Below are positions 36,641 through 48,229 of a stretch of DNA of 64,000 nucleotides, piece by piece. The DNA is taken from the NCBI GenBank assembly GCA_027886185.1, contig WOAB01000211.1, positions 1,588,001-1,652,000 of the forward strand, written 5' to 3'. The translations under genes and the position numbers were made by a program. This stretch comes from Rheum nobile. Its lineage: Eukaryota; Streptophyta; Magnoliopsida; Caryophyllales; Polygonaceae. The notes under the pieces were generated by a model that made no database searches, was not told the DNA's origin, and saw nothing but the letters and a program-made list of their open reading frames with translations. Every line of letters starts with the position of its first letter. Position 1 is the first letter of the stretch.

Positions 36641-38334
36641 CATAGTATATATGCATGCAGCTTATTCTTTTAACTTTTAACCATTTTTACTTACCATTTG
36701 GTATACATACAGGAATGCTCTGCTGGGCTTGTTGCTGCTTTTTACCTCCTCATTAGTGTTCCAGAATGGTTGACCAAGCATCAATTGCTTTGTAGTGGAT
36801 GTCCACGTCCATTGCCAACTCCATTCCGGAAACTTTCAGCGACTTGTGTTTGAAGAGCGCCTCACTATTCAATTGCATAGGAACAAAAGTGTTATGCAGT
36901 AGTAAACCTTTATCTCTAATATTTTGCATAATAATAAAATAAAATATGTCAGAATGTATGTATATCTTACCCTCCTATGCTGTAGTGGTTACAGTAGTTG
37001 TGCATCACGATTGCCTCCTTTGGTCTACTGGCAAAGATGTCGACAGTGCGGCTTTTGTAGGGGCTTCTGAGCTTTTCCCCAAGTTTCTTGTGCCTTGGCC
37101 CGTGAACTACATCAGCATCAGCCACCACTTGTTTCCCCTTGCCCTTTTCTTTTGCCTTTTCCGCTTCAGCGAGCTCCTTGTCCTTATGTGCAGCAGCCAC
37201 TGCTTGTTCTTCATCCATCGCTTCCGCAACACCAATTTCTTGTACCTCCTCTGACCCTATGAGCACTGAAGGTTCTTCATCATCGTTTTTCTCAGTCTCA
37301 ACGTCATCCGACTCCTCTGAACTTATCAGCTTGAAAGATGGAATTTTCAAACGCGGAGACTTTCTAGCCTTCTTCGTTGTTGCTGGTGCGCGGGGTGTTG
37401 GTGCGCGGGGTGTTGGTGCGGGGGGTGTTGGTGATGGGGGTGTTGGTTCCTTGTCCTTAGTACCAACAACAGTCTCATGCGCAGTGCCTTGCGCCCTCTC
37501 TTTCTCTAGTTGTTGAACTTCATCTCTTTCCTCCTCTCTGTCACTGAGCACGTCAATGTACTCATTCATAACTATGTTTACATCCTCTCAATTTTGTGTG
37601 GCATCAATGCCCTGTGTTGCCTTAGAAGTGGAAGGTTCAGCAGTTGAGATCTTGATCTTTTCTTTTGAAGCATCAGCCTTCTCCACCTGTCTCAAGCATT
37701 CTATGAGCTGTGGATCGCTCCAGAAAGGGTGGTCGGCATCATTCCATATCTTCTCAAATTCGCTTCTTTCCTCTTCCTCGGCCTTTTTGTCGCCAATCAG
37801 CGTTTGGGCTGTTTTGATCATGCTCTGGACCTTGGGCTCTGCATTGAATTCCTTTGGCAAGTTTTCCATCATGGCAGTGAGTTTCAACATTTCGTTGGCC
37901 ACTACAATCTGTTGTTTGGTGAAGTTATTAAGCCAGTCTTGCATACAAGACAACAAGTTTATGTGAATCTTAACTATAAATGAACCTCAATCTGTAAGTT
38001 AATGAACCTTGCTGTGTAAACTGATAAACCCACTATACTATTTTTTGGACATGAAGCTTGATGTTTACCTATAGCTTGTTGTTCACGTATGGTTGTTCTC
38101 TTCCCTCTTTTGATGGTCTTGGGTCTTGAAGAGTTCCTAACCCAAATCCTCCACTCTTTATCTCCCTCTTCTCCCTTTCTTCCAAACTCTCATCTGTCCA
38201 TCCTAGGAAAACTGGTGTATTATTCGGGTTTGTATTTCCGAAGACAGATACTCTGTCTAAATACAACAACTGCATAGAAGTTCATACATACATTAGTACA
38301 CACATGACATGGAAAGTAATACACAGTAGTAGAT

Positions 38335-39080
38335 GTTACTTATACTCAATGAACCCGTTACTTATTCTCAATGAACCTGGTAGTTGTAAATGATGAACCT
38401 AGTAGTTATAACTAATGAACCCAATGCTTGATCAGAGTTCACTCACTACTAACTGTTGCTACAAGTCAAAACAAATGAACCTGCATTAGAAAATTAATGA
38501 ACCTACAAGAAAGCACCAATGAACCTGGTCGATTCTTGAAGTGTATAAGCTATTGTATGTGTGATGAACCTTTTCCTTATACTCAATAAACCTGTTAGTT
38601 GTAATTGATGAACCTAGTAGGTATAACTAATGAACCCAATGCTTGGACAGAATACCCTCGCTACTAATTGTTGCTACAAGTCAAACAAATGAACCTGCAT
38701 GAGAAAAGTAATGAACCTGCCCCAATAAACCTGGTCGATTTTTCAAGTGTATAACTTATTCTATGTCTGATGAACCTCTTCCTTATACTCAATGAACCTG
38801 TTAGTTATAAATGATGAACCTACTAGTTATAACTAATGAACCCAATGCTTGGACACAGTACTCTCACTACTAATTGTGGCTACAAGTTAAACAAATGAAC
38901 CTGCATGAGAAAAATAATGAACCTACAAGACATCACCAATGAACCTGGTCGATTTTTATAGTGTATAACCTATTCTTTGTCTGATGAACCTTTTTATTAT
39001 ACTCAATGAACCTATTAGTTGTAAATGATGAACCTAGTAGTTATTACCAATGAACCCAATGCTTGGACAGAGTACACTCA
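38335..39080 (+). repeat. TGAACC repeats, about 180-bp period, in a Ulp1-like gene intron
   Basis: Units contain ATGAACCTAGTAG, AATGAACCCAATGCTTGG and CAAATGAACCTGCATGAG, with the marker AATGCTTGG recurring at about 38414, 38639, 38845 and 39059. All are on the plus strand. Confidence 0.88.
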
Positions 39081-40684
39081 CTACTAACTGTTTTTTACAA
39101 AAAAATAATAAACAAGAGTTTTTTACCACGAGGAAGACGATTGGGCCTCTGAAGAACCTCTCTTTCTTGGCCTTCCATTCAGTTGTTGTATGAGGCAAGA
39201 CACTCATGACAAACCTACACTAGTTGTATCCCTTTACGTCATCAACGTCGCTGATCATCATGTGATGAGGAATAGTTCCTTTTTGGTTGCTCTCGATTAG
39301 CACATACATGAACATGACAAGGAACATCCTTTTGAACCAGAGTTTGTCGGTGCAGGTTTTGAGTTTGGCTGCCACATGACTTGGCCTGATTTGCTTGATG
39401 TTGTCAAAATATTCTTTCCATTCCTTTATAATGGCGTCATCAGCAGCCTCTTTGCCTCTCCTTTCCACTGTCCTCTGGCCTCTAGGGATCATGAGCACCC
39501 TCTGGACTTCCTCCTCTGTCACATTAATGATGCTGCCATCATTCAGCTTTATCTCACATTTGACCTCGTCATAGTGTTCGAGTATCCAGAAAGCAAGACA
39601 ATGAGGCACTCCTTTAATCTTTAAATCGAGCATGCTATCAAATCCGATCTCCCTAATACAGACCTTAGTCTGTGCCTTCCTGTTTTCAGGGATGGATTCC
39701 AGCGCATTGACAAACACCTTTGGGATATTCCTAGTTGCCAACCAGATGTACTGTGTGCCATCATCTTCTGTCTTTATCTTGAGGTTGGCAGGGATTATCT
39801 CCAACTGCTTGCTTTCCTTTGGTTCTCTCTGCTTCTCCTTTTTTTTCTTGGTAATTAACAGCTTCATCTCTCTTGTTCCCTTATCTACAGCCCATTTTTC
39901 TTCGTTGTTCTTCTTTGCAGTTTCTTCCTCATCAATGTCAATTTTCCTCTTTCCCTTGTCCTTCCTTTCTTCAATCTGTGTAGTCTTTTGTTTGTTCCTC
40001 AAGTTGTCCTCAATCTCCTCCTCACTGGAACTCTCTAACTGAACTGCTTCATCTGTCTGAATTGCAGTCATTGTCCTTGTGGTTGGTGTTGTTTTCCCAG
40101 AACTCTGAGACGAACTGCTCTTCTTCTCTTTCTGTGAGTTGAGGCTTTCTATGTCTTCAACCTCCTTTCCTTTCCCCTTGCCTTCTACTTCTAAATGCAA
40201 TTCATCTGCTTGTATGTTTGGTGTATCTGCAGTTGTGTTGCCTGGTGTAGAATACTGAGAAAGCTTCTCATCTTCAGAGTCTGTTGTTTCAGTACACTGC
40301 TTTTTTTCTGGAGGTTGTTCTGATTTTGAAGCTTGTCCCTTCAAATCCTTGTTGCATGGCTGTCTCTCTCTCTTAGTACTCCTCCTCTTTTGTCTCGACA
40401 TTGTTGTGGCTTTTTTAGCTGGTGTTGTGCTCTTTTGTTGTTGTATTCTCTTTACAACAAATTTCTTCGCAGAGATTTTCCTTATAAGTGGAATGTCATC
40501 GCTGCTGGTACTCTCTGTACTCTCATACGGCACCTCAATGTCTTTGTGTGTAAGCCTTTTTTATTGTCGCGATTGTCTAGTTGAGCCTGCTAAGAGAAAC
40601 AGGACAATTGTAAGACCAACTTCAGACTATGAAGTAAACTGTAACAATACCATGTTTAAATACAACAACTGCATAGAAGTTCAT

Positions 40685-42870
40685 ACACTGTAAAAGCAAA
40701 TGAACCCCAACACCTGAAATGAACCTCAGAAAAACCTAATGAATTCCCAACACCTAAAATGAACCCCCAACACCTAAATTGAACCCCCAACTCCTAAAAT
40801 GAACCTCAGAAAAACCAAATGAATCCTGTAAAAGCAAATGAACCCCCAACACCTAAAATGAACCTTAGAAAAATCTAATGAACCCCCAACACCTAAAATG
40901 AACCCCCAACTCCTAAAATGAACCCCCAACACCTAAAATAAACCCCCAACAGCTAAAATGAACCTCAAAAAAACCTAATGAACCCCCAACACCTAAAATG
41001 AACCCCCAACACCTAAAATGAACCTCAGAAAAACTTAATGAATCCTGTAAAAGCAAATGAACCCCCAACACCTAAAATGAACCTCAGAAAAACCTAATGA
41101 ACCCCCAACACCTAAATTGAACCCCCAACACCTAAAATGAACCTCAGAAAAACCTAATGAACCCCCAACACCTAAAATGAACCTCAAAAAAATCTAATGA
41201 ACCCCCAACACCTAAAATGAACCCCCAACACTTAAAATGAACCTCAAAAAAATCTAATGAACCCCCAACACCTAAAATGAACCCCCAACACTTAAAATGA
41301 ACCCCAGAAAAACCAAATGAACCCTGTAAAAGCAAATGAACCCCCAATACCTAAAATGAACCTCAGAAAAACCTAATGAACCCCCAACACCTAAATTGAA
41401 CCCCCAACTCCTAAAATGAACCTCAGAAAAACCAAATGAACCCTGTAAAAGCAAATGAACCCCCAACACCTAAAATGAACCTCAGAAAAACCTAATGAAC
41501 CCCCAACACCTAAATTGAACCCCCAACACCTAAAATAAACCTCAGAAAAACCTAATGAACCCCCAATACCTAAAATGAACCTCAAAAAAACCTAATGAAC
41601 CCCCAACACCTAAAATGAACCCCCAACACTTAAAATGAACCTCAAAAAAATTTAATGAACCCCCAACACCTAAAATGAACCCCTAACACTTAAAATGAAC
41701 CTCAGAAAAACCAAATGAATCATGTAAAAGTAAATGAACCCCCAACGCCTAAAATGAACCTCAGAAAAACCTAATGAACCCCCAACACCTAAATTGAACC
41801 CCCAACTCCTAAAATGAACCTCAGAAAAATCAAATGAACCCTGTAAAAGCAAATGAACCCCCAACACCTAAAATGAACCTCAGAAAAACCTAATGAATCC
41901 CCAACACCTAAATTGAACCCCCAACACCTAAAATGAACCTCAGAAAAACCTAATGAACCCCCAACACCTAAAATGAACCTCAAAAAAACCTAATGAACCC
42001 CCAACACCTAAAATGAACCCCCAACACTTAAAATGAACCTCAAAAAAATCTAATGAACCCCCAACACCTAAAATGAACCCCCAACACTTAAAATGAACCT
42101 CAGAAAAACCAAATAAATCCTGTAAAAGCAAATGAACCCCCAACACCTAAATTGAACCCCCAACACCTAAAATGAACCTCAGAAAAACCTAATGAACCCC
42201 CAACACCTAAAATGAACCTCAAAAAAAACTAATGAACCCCCAACACCTAAAATGAACCCCCAACACTTAAAATGAACCTCAGAAAAACCAAATGAACCAT
42301 GTAAAAGCAAATGAACCCCCAACACCTAAAATGAACCTCAGAAAAACCTAATGAACCCCCAACACCTAAATTGAACCCCCAACTCCTAAAATGAACCTCA
42401 GAAAAACCAAATGAACCCTGTAAAAGCAAATGAACTCTAATGAACCCACAACACATGCATGAACTCTGGTAAGAGCAAATGAACCTCAGGTAAAACTAAT
42501 TTTTTATCACAAAGGCATGAAATCTGCAACTCATAAATGAACCTCTAAGTCATAAATGAACCTCATGGATTCAATGCAACTCAGGGAAACACATGCATGA
42601 ACTCTGGTAAAAGCAAATGAACCACCAACTCATAAAATCAACCTCAGGAAAACCTAATTTTTTATCCCAAAGGCATGCAATCTGGAAGAAGAAAATGAAC
42701 CTCTAACTCGATAATGAACCTCATTGAAAAATGCATCTCAGGTAAACACAGGCATGAACTAATGTAAAAGCAAATGAACCCCGAACACCTAAAATGAACC
42801 TCACGTAAACCTAGTTTTTCATCACAAAGGGATGAACTCTTTAAGAAGATAATGATCCTCCAAGTCCCAA
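40685..42870 (+). repeat. Large TGAACC array (AACCCCCAACACCTAAAATG) near the Ulp1-like gene start
   Basis: About 2 kb of near-regular units alternating AATGAACCTCAGAAAAACC with TAATGAACCCCCAACACC, plus a spacer word CTGTAAAAGC. It lies within the long first intron of the Ulp1-like gene. Because the array lacks stops on the minus strand it yields several 60-70 codon frames, which I do not accept as genes. Confidence 0.93.
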
Positions 42871-43065
42871 TTGAACCTCAGGAAACAACACGAACACAGA
42901 ATTCAGATCAGGAGAACAATGTCCCAACGAAAAAAAAATATTGAAGCAACGCTAACAATCGTAACATTGAGCTATGTGTTTGTAATGGTGCAACAACATT
43001 TAACGAAGTTTCGAAACTTGATTTCTGAGTAATCTATGTGAAATTGAAACCCTAAATGTGTTATT

Positions 43066-43511
43066 CGCACCTCCCAAGTCGTCTTGACTGTAATCTGTGT
43101 CGCTCATGTTGTTTTTTGTTTGTATTTGCTTGTACTTGTGCAATTGAGAGCGTCTGAGTGCATGGATTCGTCTTCTTCTCTTCAACTATGATCGTCTTTC
43201 TCAAATCGAGTTCTGTGTTTCGCTCGATTTGTATTCGCGTCTTCAGCTGGTGTGGGTTTTTGCTTTCAGAGAGTCGAGGGTTTGAGGCATCTGAAACGTT
43301 TTTGGGCCTTTTGGCGCCGGTTAGGGGTAAGGGTAATGTTGTAATACAACGTTCAAATTACTTTAAATTACAATGTTGCCACCGCGTCTCCAACTCGGTA
43401 TTTATCCCGTGCTGCTTCTCCTTCAATCGTGGCCGTTCATCTTCTCCATCCTAAGGCTGTCGTTTATGTGTAGTGTTTATCTTAAGGGAGTTGTTTATCG
43501 GAACGAGACTC
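43066..43511 (-). promoter_or_regulatory. MULE right end and Ulp1-like gene leader
   Basis: From the end inward on the minus strand: the terminus (GAGTCTCG at 43511), a stretch sharing TTTAAAGTAAT with the left end, then a purine-rich leader (about 43300-43110) and the first ATG at 43107 (MSDTDYSQDDL) with a donor GTGCGA at 43070. Confidence 0.45.
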
Positions 43512-43520
43512 ATAGAATAT

Positions 43521-44515
43521 AACCATATGATATAACTATAGGATATAATCATAGTAAATAACTATAGAATATATTTATATGATACAACCATATGATATAA
43601 CTATAGGATATAATCATAGGATATAACTATAGAATATAACCATATGATATAACCAAATTGGATATAACTATAGGTTAAAATCATATTATATAACTATATG
43701 ATATAATCATATTATATAACTATATGATATAATCATATGATATAACCATATGATATAACTATAGGATATAATCATAGTATATAACTATATAATATAACCA
43801 TATGATATAACTATAGGATATAATCATAGTATATAACTATAGGATGAAACCATATGATATAACTATAGGATATAATCATAGTATATAACTATAGAATATA
43901 ACTATATGATATAACCATAGGATATAACTATAGAATATAACCATATGATATAACCAAATTGGATATAACTATAGGTTAAAATCATATTATATAACTATAT
44001 GGTATAATCATATGATATAACTATAGGATATAATCATAGTATATAACTATAGAACATAACCATATGATATAATTATAGGATATAATCATAGTATATAACT
44101 ATAGGATATAACCATATGATATAACTATAGAATATAATCATAGTATATAACTATAGAATATAGTTATATGATATAACCATAGGATATAACTATAAGATAT
44201 AATCATAGGATATAACTATAGAATATAACCATATGATATAACTAAATTGGATATAACTATAGGTTAAAATCATATTATATAACTATATGATATAATCATA
44301 TGATATAACTATAGGATATAATCATAGTATATAACTATTAAATATAACTATAGGATATAATCATAGTATATAACTATAGAATATAACCATATGATATAAC
44401 TATAGGATATAATCATAGTATATAACTATAGAATATAACCATATGATATAATTATAGGATATAATCATAGTATATAACCATAGAATATAACTTACAATAT
44501 CTAGAATATAACTAT
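43521..44515 (+). repeat. AT-rich higher-order array (13-bp units), right part
   Basis: Same 13-mers and 52-bp order as 28670-29757, same orientation. Together the two parts make about 2.1 kb that was one array before the MULE inserted. It degenerates at about 44490. Confidence 0.88.
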
Positions 44516-45365
44516 AAAATATAACTTTTCAAGTTTAAGTTGGAGAAATAACTTACAATATTTAGATATTGGCAGAATATTTTGGTAAATTGTTTTAAAA
44601 CAATTTTACTTTTGGACACCACCTAGTAGAGCACAAGGACTGCCCCATTTTTTTTTTAAATATATTATTTCTTGAGCTCTACCTAGTGGCGTCCAACAAG
44701 TGACCCATTTTTTTTTTTAATTATTTTTGATTTTTTTTATAAACTGATTTACTTTCTAGTGGCGCCCAACGAAAATAAATGTGTAACCTATGTTTAAAAT
44801 TTCTAACTATTTTTCAGCGTTGTAGCCTTTTTTCGTATTATTTTTTTCAATTAAAAAATAAATTAATTGTTTTTCTTATTGTAAAATAAAATTTCAGCTT
44901 ATAAAATAAAAAAGTATTATTTTTGTCATATAATTGAAAAAAAGAACTAAATTTATTTTATAAGAAATGAAAAGTGTTTGCTTATTGTTATAAAAATTTA
45001 TTACCGCTGTTCTCTTCTTAACTTCCAATCTATTATTCAAAAAAAAAAATCAATCTATGACATCATGCACTTTTTGAAAAGGGAGGCCTGGCATATACAC
45101 GTAAAGTGTATAAAGTGTAGTTTAGGTACGCACCAATTCTGCCCTTTAATAATGCAATGCAACGGTGCTTGGCACCGTTGCTTTCTTTATGTTTTTAATG
45201 CAACGTTGTGGTCACCGTTGCACTTTTTTATAAAAAAAAAACATTTTTTACAAATAAAACATGTCAATTTTATTCTTTTAAAAAATGGAACGGTGTCATC
45301 TAAATTTTATTTTAAAAAATAAATAAACGGTGACAGAAACCGTTGATATCAACATTCCTGTAGTG
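44516..45365. mobile_element. CACTA (En/Spm) transposon terminus, truncated
   Basis: The stretch ends ATTCCTGTAGTG at 45365, the reverse complement of a CACTACAGGAAT terminus. Next to it are subterminal words: CAACGGTGCTTGGCACCGTTGC (its two halves pair), CAACGTTGTGGTCACCGTTGC and AACGGTGACAGAAACCGTTG, at about 45161-45340, a layout typical of CACTA ends. Farther left, TCTAGTGGCGCCCAAC-like words repeat at about 44620-44770. No transposase and no opposite terminus are visible, so this is a solo end or a truncated non-autonomous copy. Confidence 0.65.
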
Positions 45366-45585
45366 GTGTCTACAGCACCACTGCAGGTGCAAGTAGCGGC
45401 AACCTTAAAGTAATCAAGGAAATATAAAATTTCCCTTATCATTTTGCCCCTCGAGCTTCCGAGGCTGGTGCAGGTTCGGGAGGCCGAACCCGCGCATTAA
45501 CACTGTTCCATGAGACTAGACCAACTTTGTCCAAGCGGACCCCACTTGAAGACGGGTTCAGGTAAGTCATGCGACTTTACAGAAG
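45366..45585. other. Spacer, no gene seen
   Basis: Low-copy-looking sequence between the CACTA end and the 83-bp array. A short palindrome at about 45357-45383 pairs CCTGTAGTGGTG with CACCACTGCAGG. Confidence 0.4.
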
Positions 45586-45589
45586 CCTC

Positions 45590-46215
45590 TTTCCTTGCAT
45601 TTTGACATATGGCACAGTTTGGGACATGTCTGGCACGGTCTACAGCAAACCGTACGGCTTTACAGAAACCTCATTTCTGGCATTCCGAGAAGTGGCACGG
45701 TCTGTGACACCGCCCGCACGGTTTGCAGCAAACCGTGCGGCCTTACAAAAACCTCATTTCTGGCTTTCCGAGAAGTGGCACGGTCTGTGACATCGCCCGT
45801 AAGGTTTGCAGCAAACCGTGTGGCCTTACAAAAACCTCGTTTCTGGCTTTCCGAGAAGTGGCACGGTCTGTGACACCTCCCGCACGTTTTGCAGCAAACC
45901 GTGCAGCTTTACAAAAACCTTTTTTCTGGCTTTTCGAGAAGTGGCATGGTTTGTGACACCTCCCGCACGTTTTGCAGCAAACCATGTGGCTTTACAGAAA
46001 CCTTTTTCTGGCTTTCCGAGAAGTGGCACGATCTGTGACACCGCCCGCACGGTTTGCCAACAAACTGTGCGGCTTTACAAAAACCTTTTTTCTGGCTTTT
46101 CGAGAAGTGGCACGGTCTATGACACCGCCCGCACGGTTTGTAGCAAACTGTGCGGCTTTACAGAAACCCAATTTTCCGCTTTTTGTTATTTGGCACTGTC
46201 TAAGGCGTGTTTGGC
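45590..46215 (+). repeat. 83-bp tandem array, about seven units
   Basis: Each unit reads like GGCTTTACAGAAACC...TTTCTGGCTTTCCGAGAAG then TGGCACGGTCTGTGACACC and CGCACGGTTTGCAGCAAACC. GGC(C/T)TTACA recurs about every 83 bases from 45658 to 46155. The period is not a multiple of three, and open frames occur on both strands as a by-product. It is moderately GC-rich, unlike its surroundings. Confidence 0.9.
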
Positions 46216-46712
46216 ACGGTTTACATCAAATCGTGTCGTATTACAGATGCTTATTCTCGGCCATGAGCTGACTCTGCTCTTCGCTTTGTGGTGCATGGGC
46301 GATCTGGGACGACCTTCCGCGAATCTCGCCTTGTCTTAACGCTCGTTTGTTGGGCTTTGTGCGGGTCTAGGGCGATCGTTTTGAGGTCGGCCACTTACCG
46401 CCTCTCTACGGCCCGCATTCTGTGATGTTCGATTGGTGTTCACTTAAACACCGAGTTGCTAATCCGAATTGGTCATTAGTAAAAACATGATCATGTTCAT
46501 TCTTAAAAAAAAAATAGAAAAGGATGTAGATTTGATGCAGGTCATGAGGAGCTTAATCCTGAGAATCCAAACTTTAAGAGAATTGTTTAATAAAATCTCA
46601 ATTAAGTTTGTCATATATCTTTTACATATCTAATTTTTAAGTCATCCAACCTTTTTTTCCTTTAGTTTTAATATGAAAAAAGTGGAAATTTTTTGGGCCA
46701 TCCAACCTTTCT
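46216..46712. other. Spacer, no gene seen
   Basis: No domain, RNA gene or clear repeat is visible between the 83-bp array and the Harbinger element. Confidence 0.5.
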
Positions 46713-47330
46713 TTAGAGCACCCATAATGCATGGGTTTTTTAGCAGTTTTTTAGCCACTTTTTAATATTTTTTATTCTTTTACCTCATCTAAAAAACACA
46801 TTCTACTTTTTCTCTACATCCCTAGTTTTTTAGCATCAGTTTTTTAACTACATCTTTATTTATCTATCAAGTATTTAAATATATAATAGTATTTGGAATA
46901 GTAAATCTCAAATTTCATTAGCTAAAACTTAATTAAACGATAACCGTATTAATATTAAATATTATTTATTATAAATCTAAATTTTAGTTGAAATATTTTA
47001 TATTTGCTAAATATGTTTATAATGCTCAATTTTATGTTCATAAATACGTTGTGTCCATAATTTGTGAATTGAATATATACAAATCACATTTTAAGTCTAA
47101 AATTTTAATAAAACGCAAATAACACTCGACTTTATTATAATGAAAACATGAAATTACATAAAAACAAGAACCTGATATACTAACATCATACACAAATACA
47201 TATTAGAAATGTAAACTTGAAATTACATAAGAACATGAAATTCTAACATCACACTACAATACATAAGAAAGGAAGCATCGACAATAATCTTTTTCTGCTC
47301 TTTCAAATTCTCTTTCTTTGCCTCTTGCTT

Positions 47331-48113
47331 CTACAAATCTCTGCTAGCTTGGAGCATAGTCAACCTATCAACTTTTTCTAAATGTGCCTCCATGGATTCA
47401 CTTGAAGTTTGATCAACTTGTTTTCCATTCTTCTTTGCATTCTTAATACCTATAGGACGAACTGGAGCACTTGCTTCATATGGAGGAAAGGTGACACTTT
47501 CAAGTCCAGATACACTAGTAGGGGTATCCGGATTGGAGCTTGAAGAGTAAAATCCAGATGCATTCAACTTTGATAGTTTGGAACTCCATCCACCTTCTCT
47601 ACTAAGTGATATCCTCTTCAACTCTTTTTGTGTTGTAGTACTCCGTCACACGATCCCAATATAACTCGGACTTTTGATTATTGCCAACAATATGTTTGTG
47701 CTGGTGTTAACCCATGCACTAGCCAACAATAATTCCTCACCGTGACTCCATTTGTTTCTTTTCTCACCACCTTGACGAGAAGATTTTTTAGGAGGAGCTT
47801 TCTGAGAAGGGGCTTTTGGAGAAGGGTTTTTTTGACGAATGGTTTTTTTAGGGGCTCTTTCAGGAGTGGGATTTGGTTCAGGAATAACTTGTATATCATC
47901 AAGACTTGGCACATGTTGCTGTGAGTTCTATTGATGAAATGCAGAAGCACTTCCATATAAACCGGGAGTGTTATGAGAAGGGGATGTGTATGGAAAATCT
48001 TGAACATTTGGCCAATAACTCCCTGAATGGTTTGGTTGTTCTTCGGTCAGATCCAAAAAGTTTTGAGAAAATTGGAAGGAATTTGGGTAGTTGTAAGGCT
48101 GATTTGGATCCAT
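47331..48113 (-). pseudogene. Harbinger ORF1 (Myb/SANT-like, NAM-associated C-terminus), left copy
   Basis: Starts MDPNQPYNYPNSF at 48113. Features: a Pro/Lys-rich basic segment (APKKTIRQKNPSPKAPSQ), a SANT/Myb-like start NKWSHGEELLLASAW, then VRPIGIKNAKK, the motif of the NAM-associated C-terminal domain. A TAG at 47930-47928 replaces the Trp seen in the other copy. A frameshift after IIKSPS (the expected YWDRVTEYYNTKRVE lies in another frame) is shared with the right copy. In PIF elements ORF1 helps the transposase bind DNA and enter the nucleus. This copy lacks the last about 60 residues, since the arm ends at 47282. Confidence 0.85.
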
Positions 48114-48229
48114 ATTGAGTGAAATGAGAAAAATGAGGAAGAAACTCTTTGGTAGATGAATAGATTGGCAAAGTGCAAAGATATTGTTCTGAACTAACAC
48201 ACATATATAGGAAGAAAAATGGTCTATTT

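Larger units (their letters stand above)
35238..43107 (-). pseudogene. Ulp1 protease-like gene carried by the MULE, decayed, catalytic His and Cys lost
   Basis: Exons supported on the minus strand: 43107-43071, 40586-39127, 38269-38069, about 37956-36971, 36864-36695, about 36218-36098, 35993-35856, 35576-35238. The N-terminal half is charged and low-complexity and ends in the block found in plant Ulp1-like transposon genes (IGFDSMLDLKIKGVPHCLAF, ILEHYDEVK, VLMIPRGQR, SDVDDVKGYN). The C-terminal half has the cysteine protease fold: VFVPVIIHNDRYFLIAMN, LHVLDS with the catalytic Asp, LPVQSDG with the Gln, and EQDSGVFIMRYME. In active enzymes the first block has His where Arg stands (codon 35963-35961) and the last has Asp-Cys-Gly where Asp-Ser-Gly stands (Ser codon 35447-35445). 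In-frame stops occur at 40563-40561 (TAA), 39222-39220 (TAG, for Trp) and 37590-37588 (TGA), with a probable stop at 38071-38069 and a one-base frameshift near 36765. The ancestor would have cleaved SUMO-like conjugates; this copy cannot. Confidence 0.75.
29767..43511 (+). mobile_element. 13.7 kb MULE with FAR1-type transposase and Ulp1-like gene
   Basis: The element interrupts the AT array. It carries two convergent genes: a FAR1/MULE transposase (30231-34005, plus) and a Ulp1 protease-like gene (43107-35238, minus). This gene pair is known from plant MULEs that captured Ulp1-like genes (the KAONASHI and CUMULE types). The left end starts GAGAGAGGATCAAATGAGC, the right end in reverse complement GAGTCTCGTTCCGATAA; they share little, so terminal inverted repeats are short or absent, as in non-TIR MULEs. 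Both ends share TTTAAAGTAAT some 25-125 bp inward. A large part of the element is TGAACC repeats. With an intact transposase it may still be active. Confidence 0.8.

Noticed and set aside
39220..40533. Reading the Ulp1-like N-terminal exon as a separate host gene
   Set aside because: It lies inside the bounded MULE, continues past its TAG in the same frame, and joins in phase to the next exon and to protease exons downstream.
41144..42456. Several minus-strand open frames of 64-69 codons with repeating FEVHFRCWGFILGVGGS-like peptides
   Set aside because: They are translations of the TGAACC tandem array, which happens to lack stops on that strand. They overlap one another with the same repeat, have no partner domain, and lie in an intron.
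31440..42870. Regular short repeats that might suggest a CRISPR array
   Set aside because: The genome is a plant's, spacing is irregular, spacers are themselves repeats, and no cas gene is present.
45569..46339. Overlapping open frames on both strands in the 83-bp array
   Set aside because: The period is not a multiple of three and all frames are open in turn, so the peptides are by-products of the repeat.
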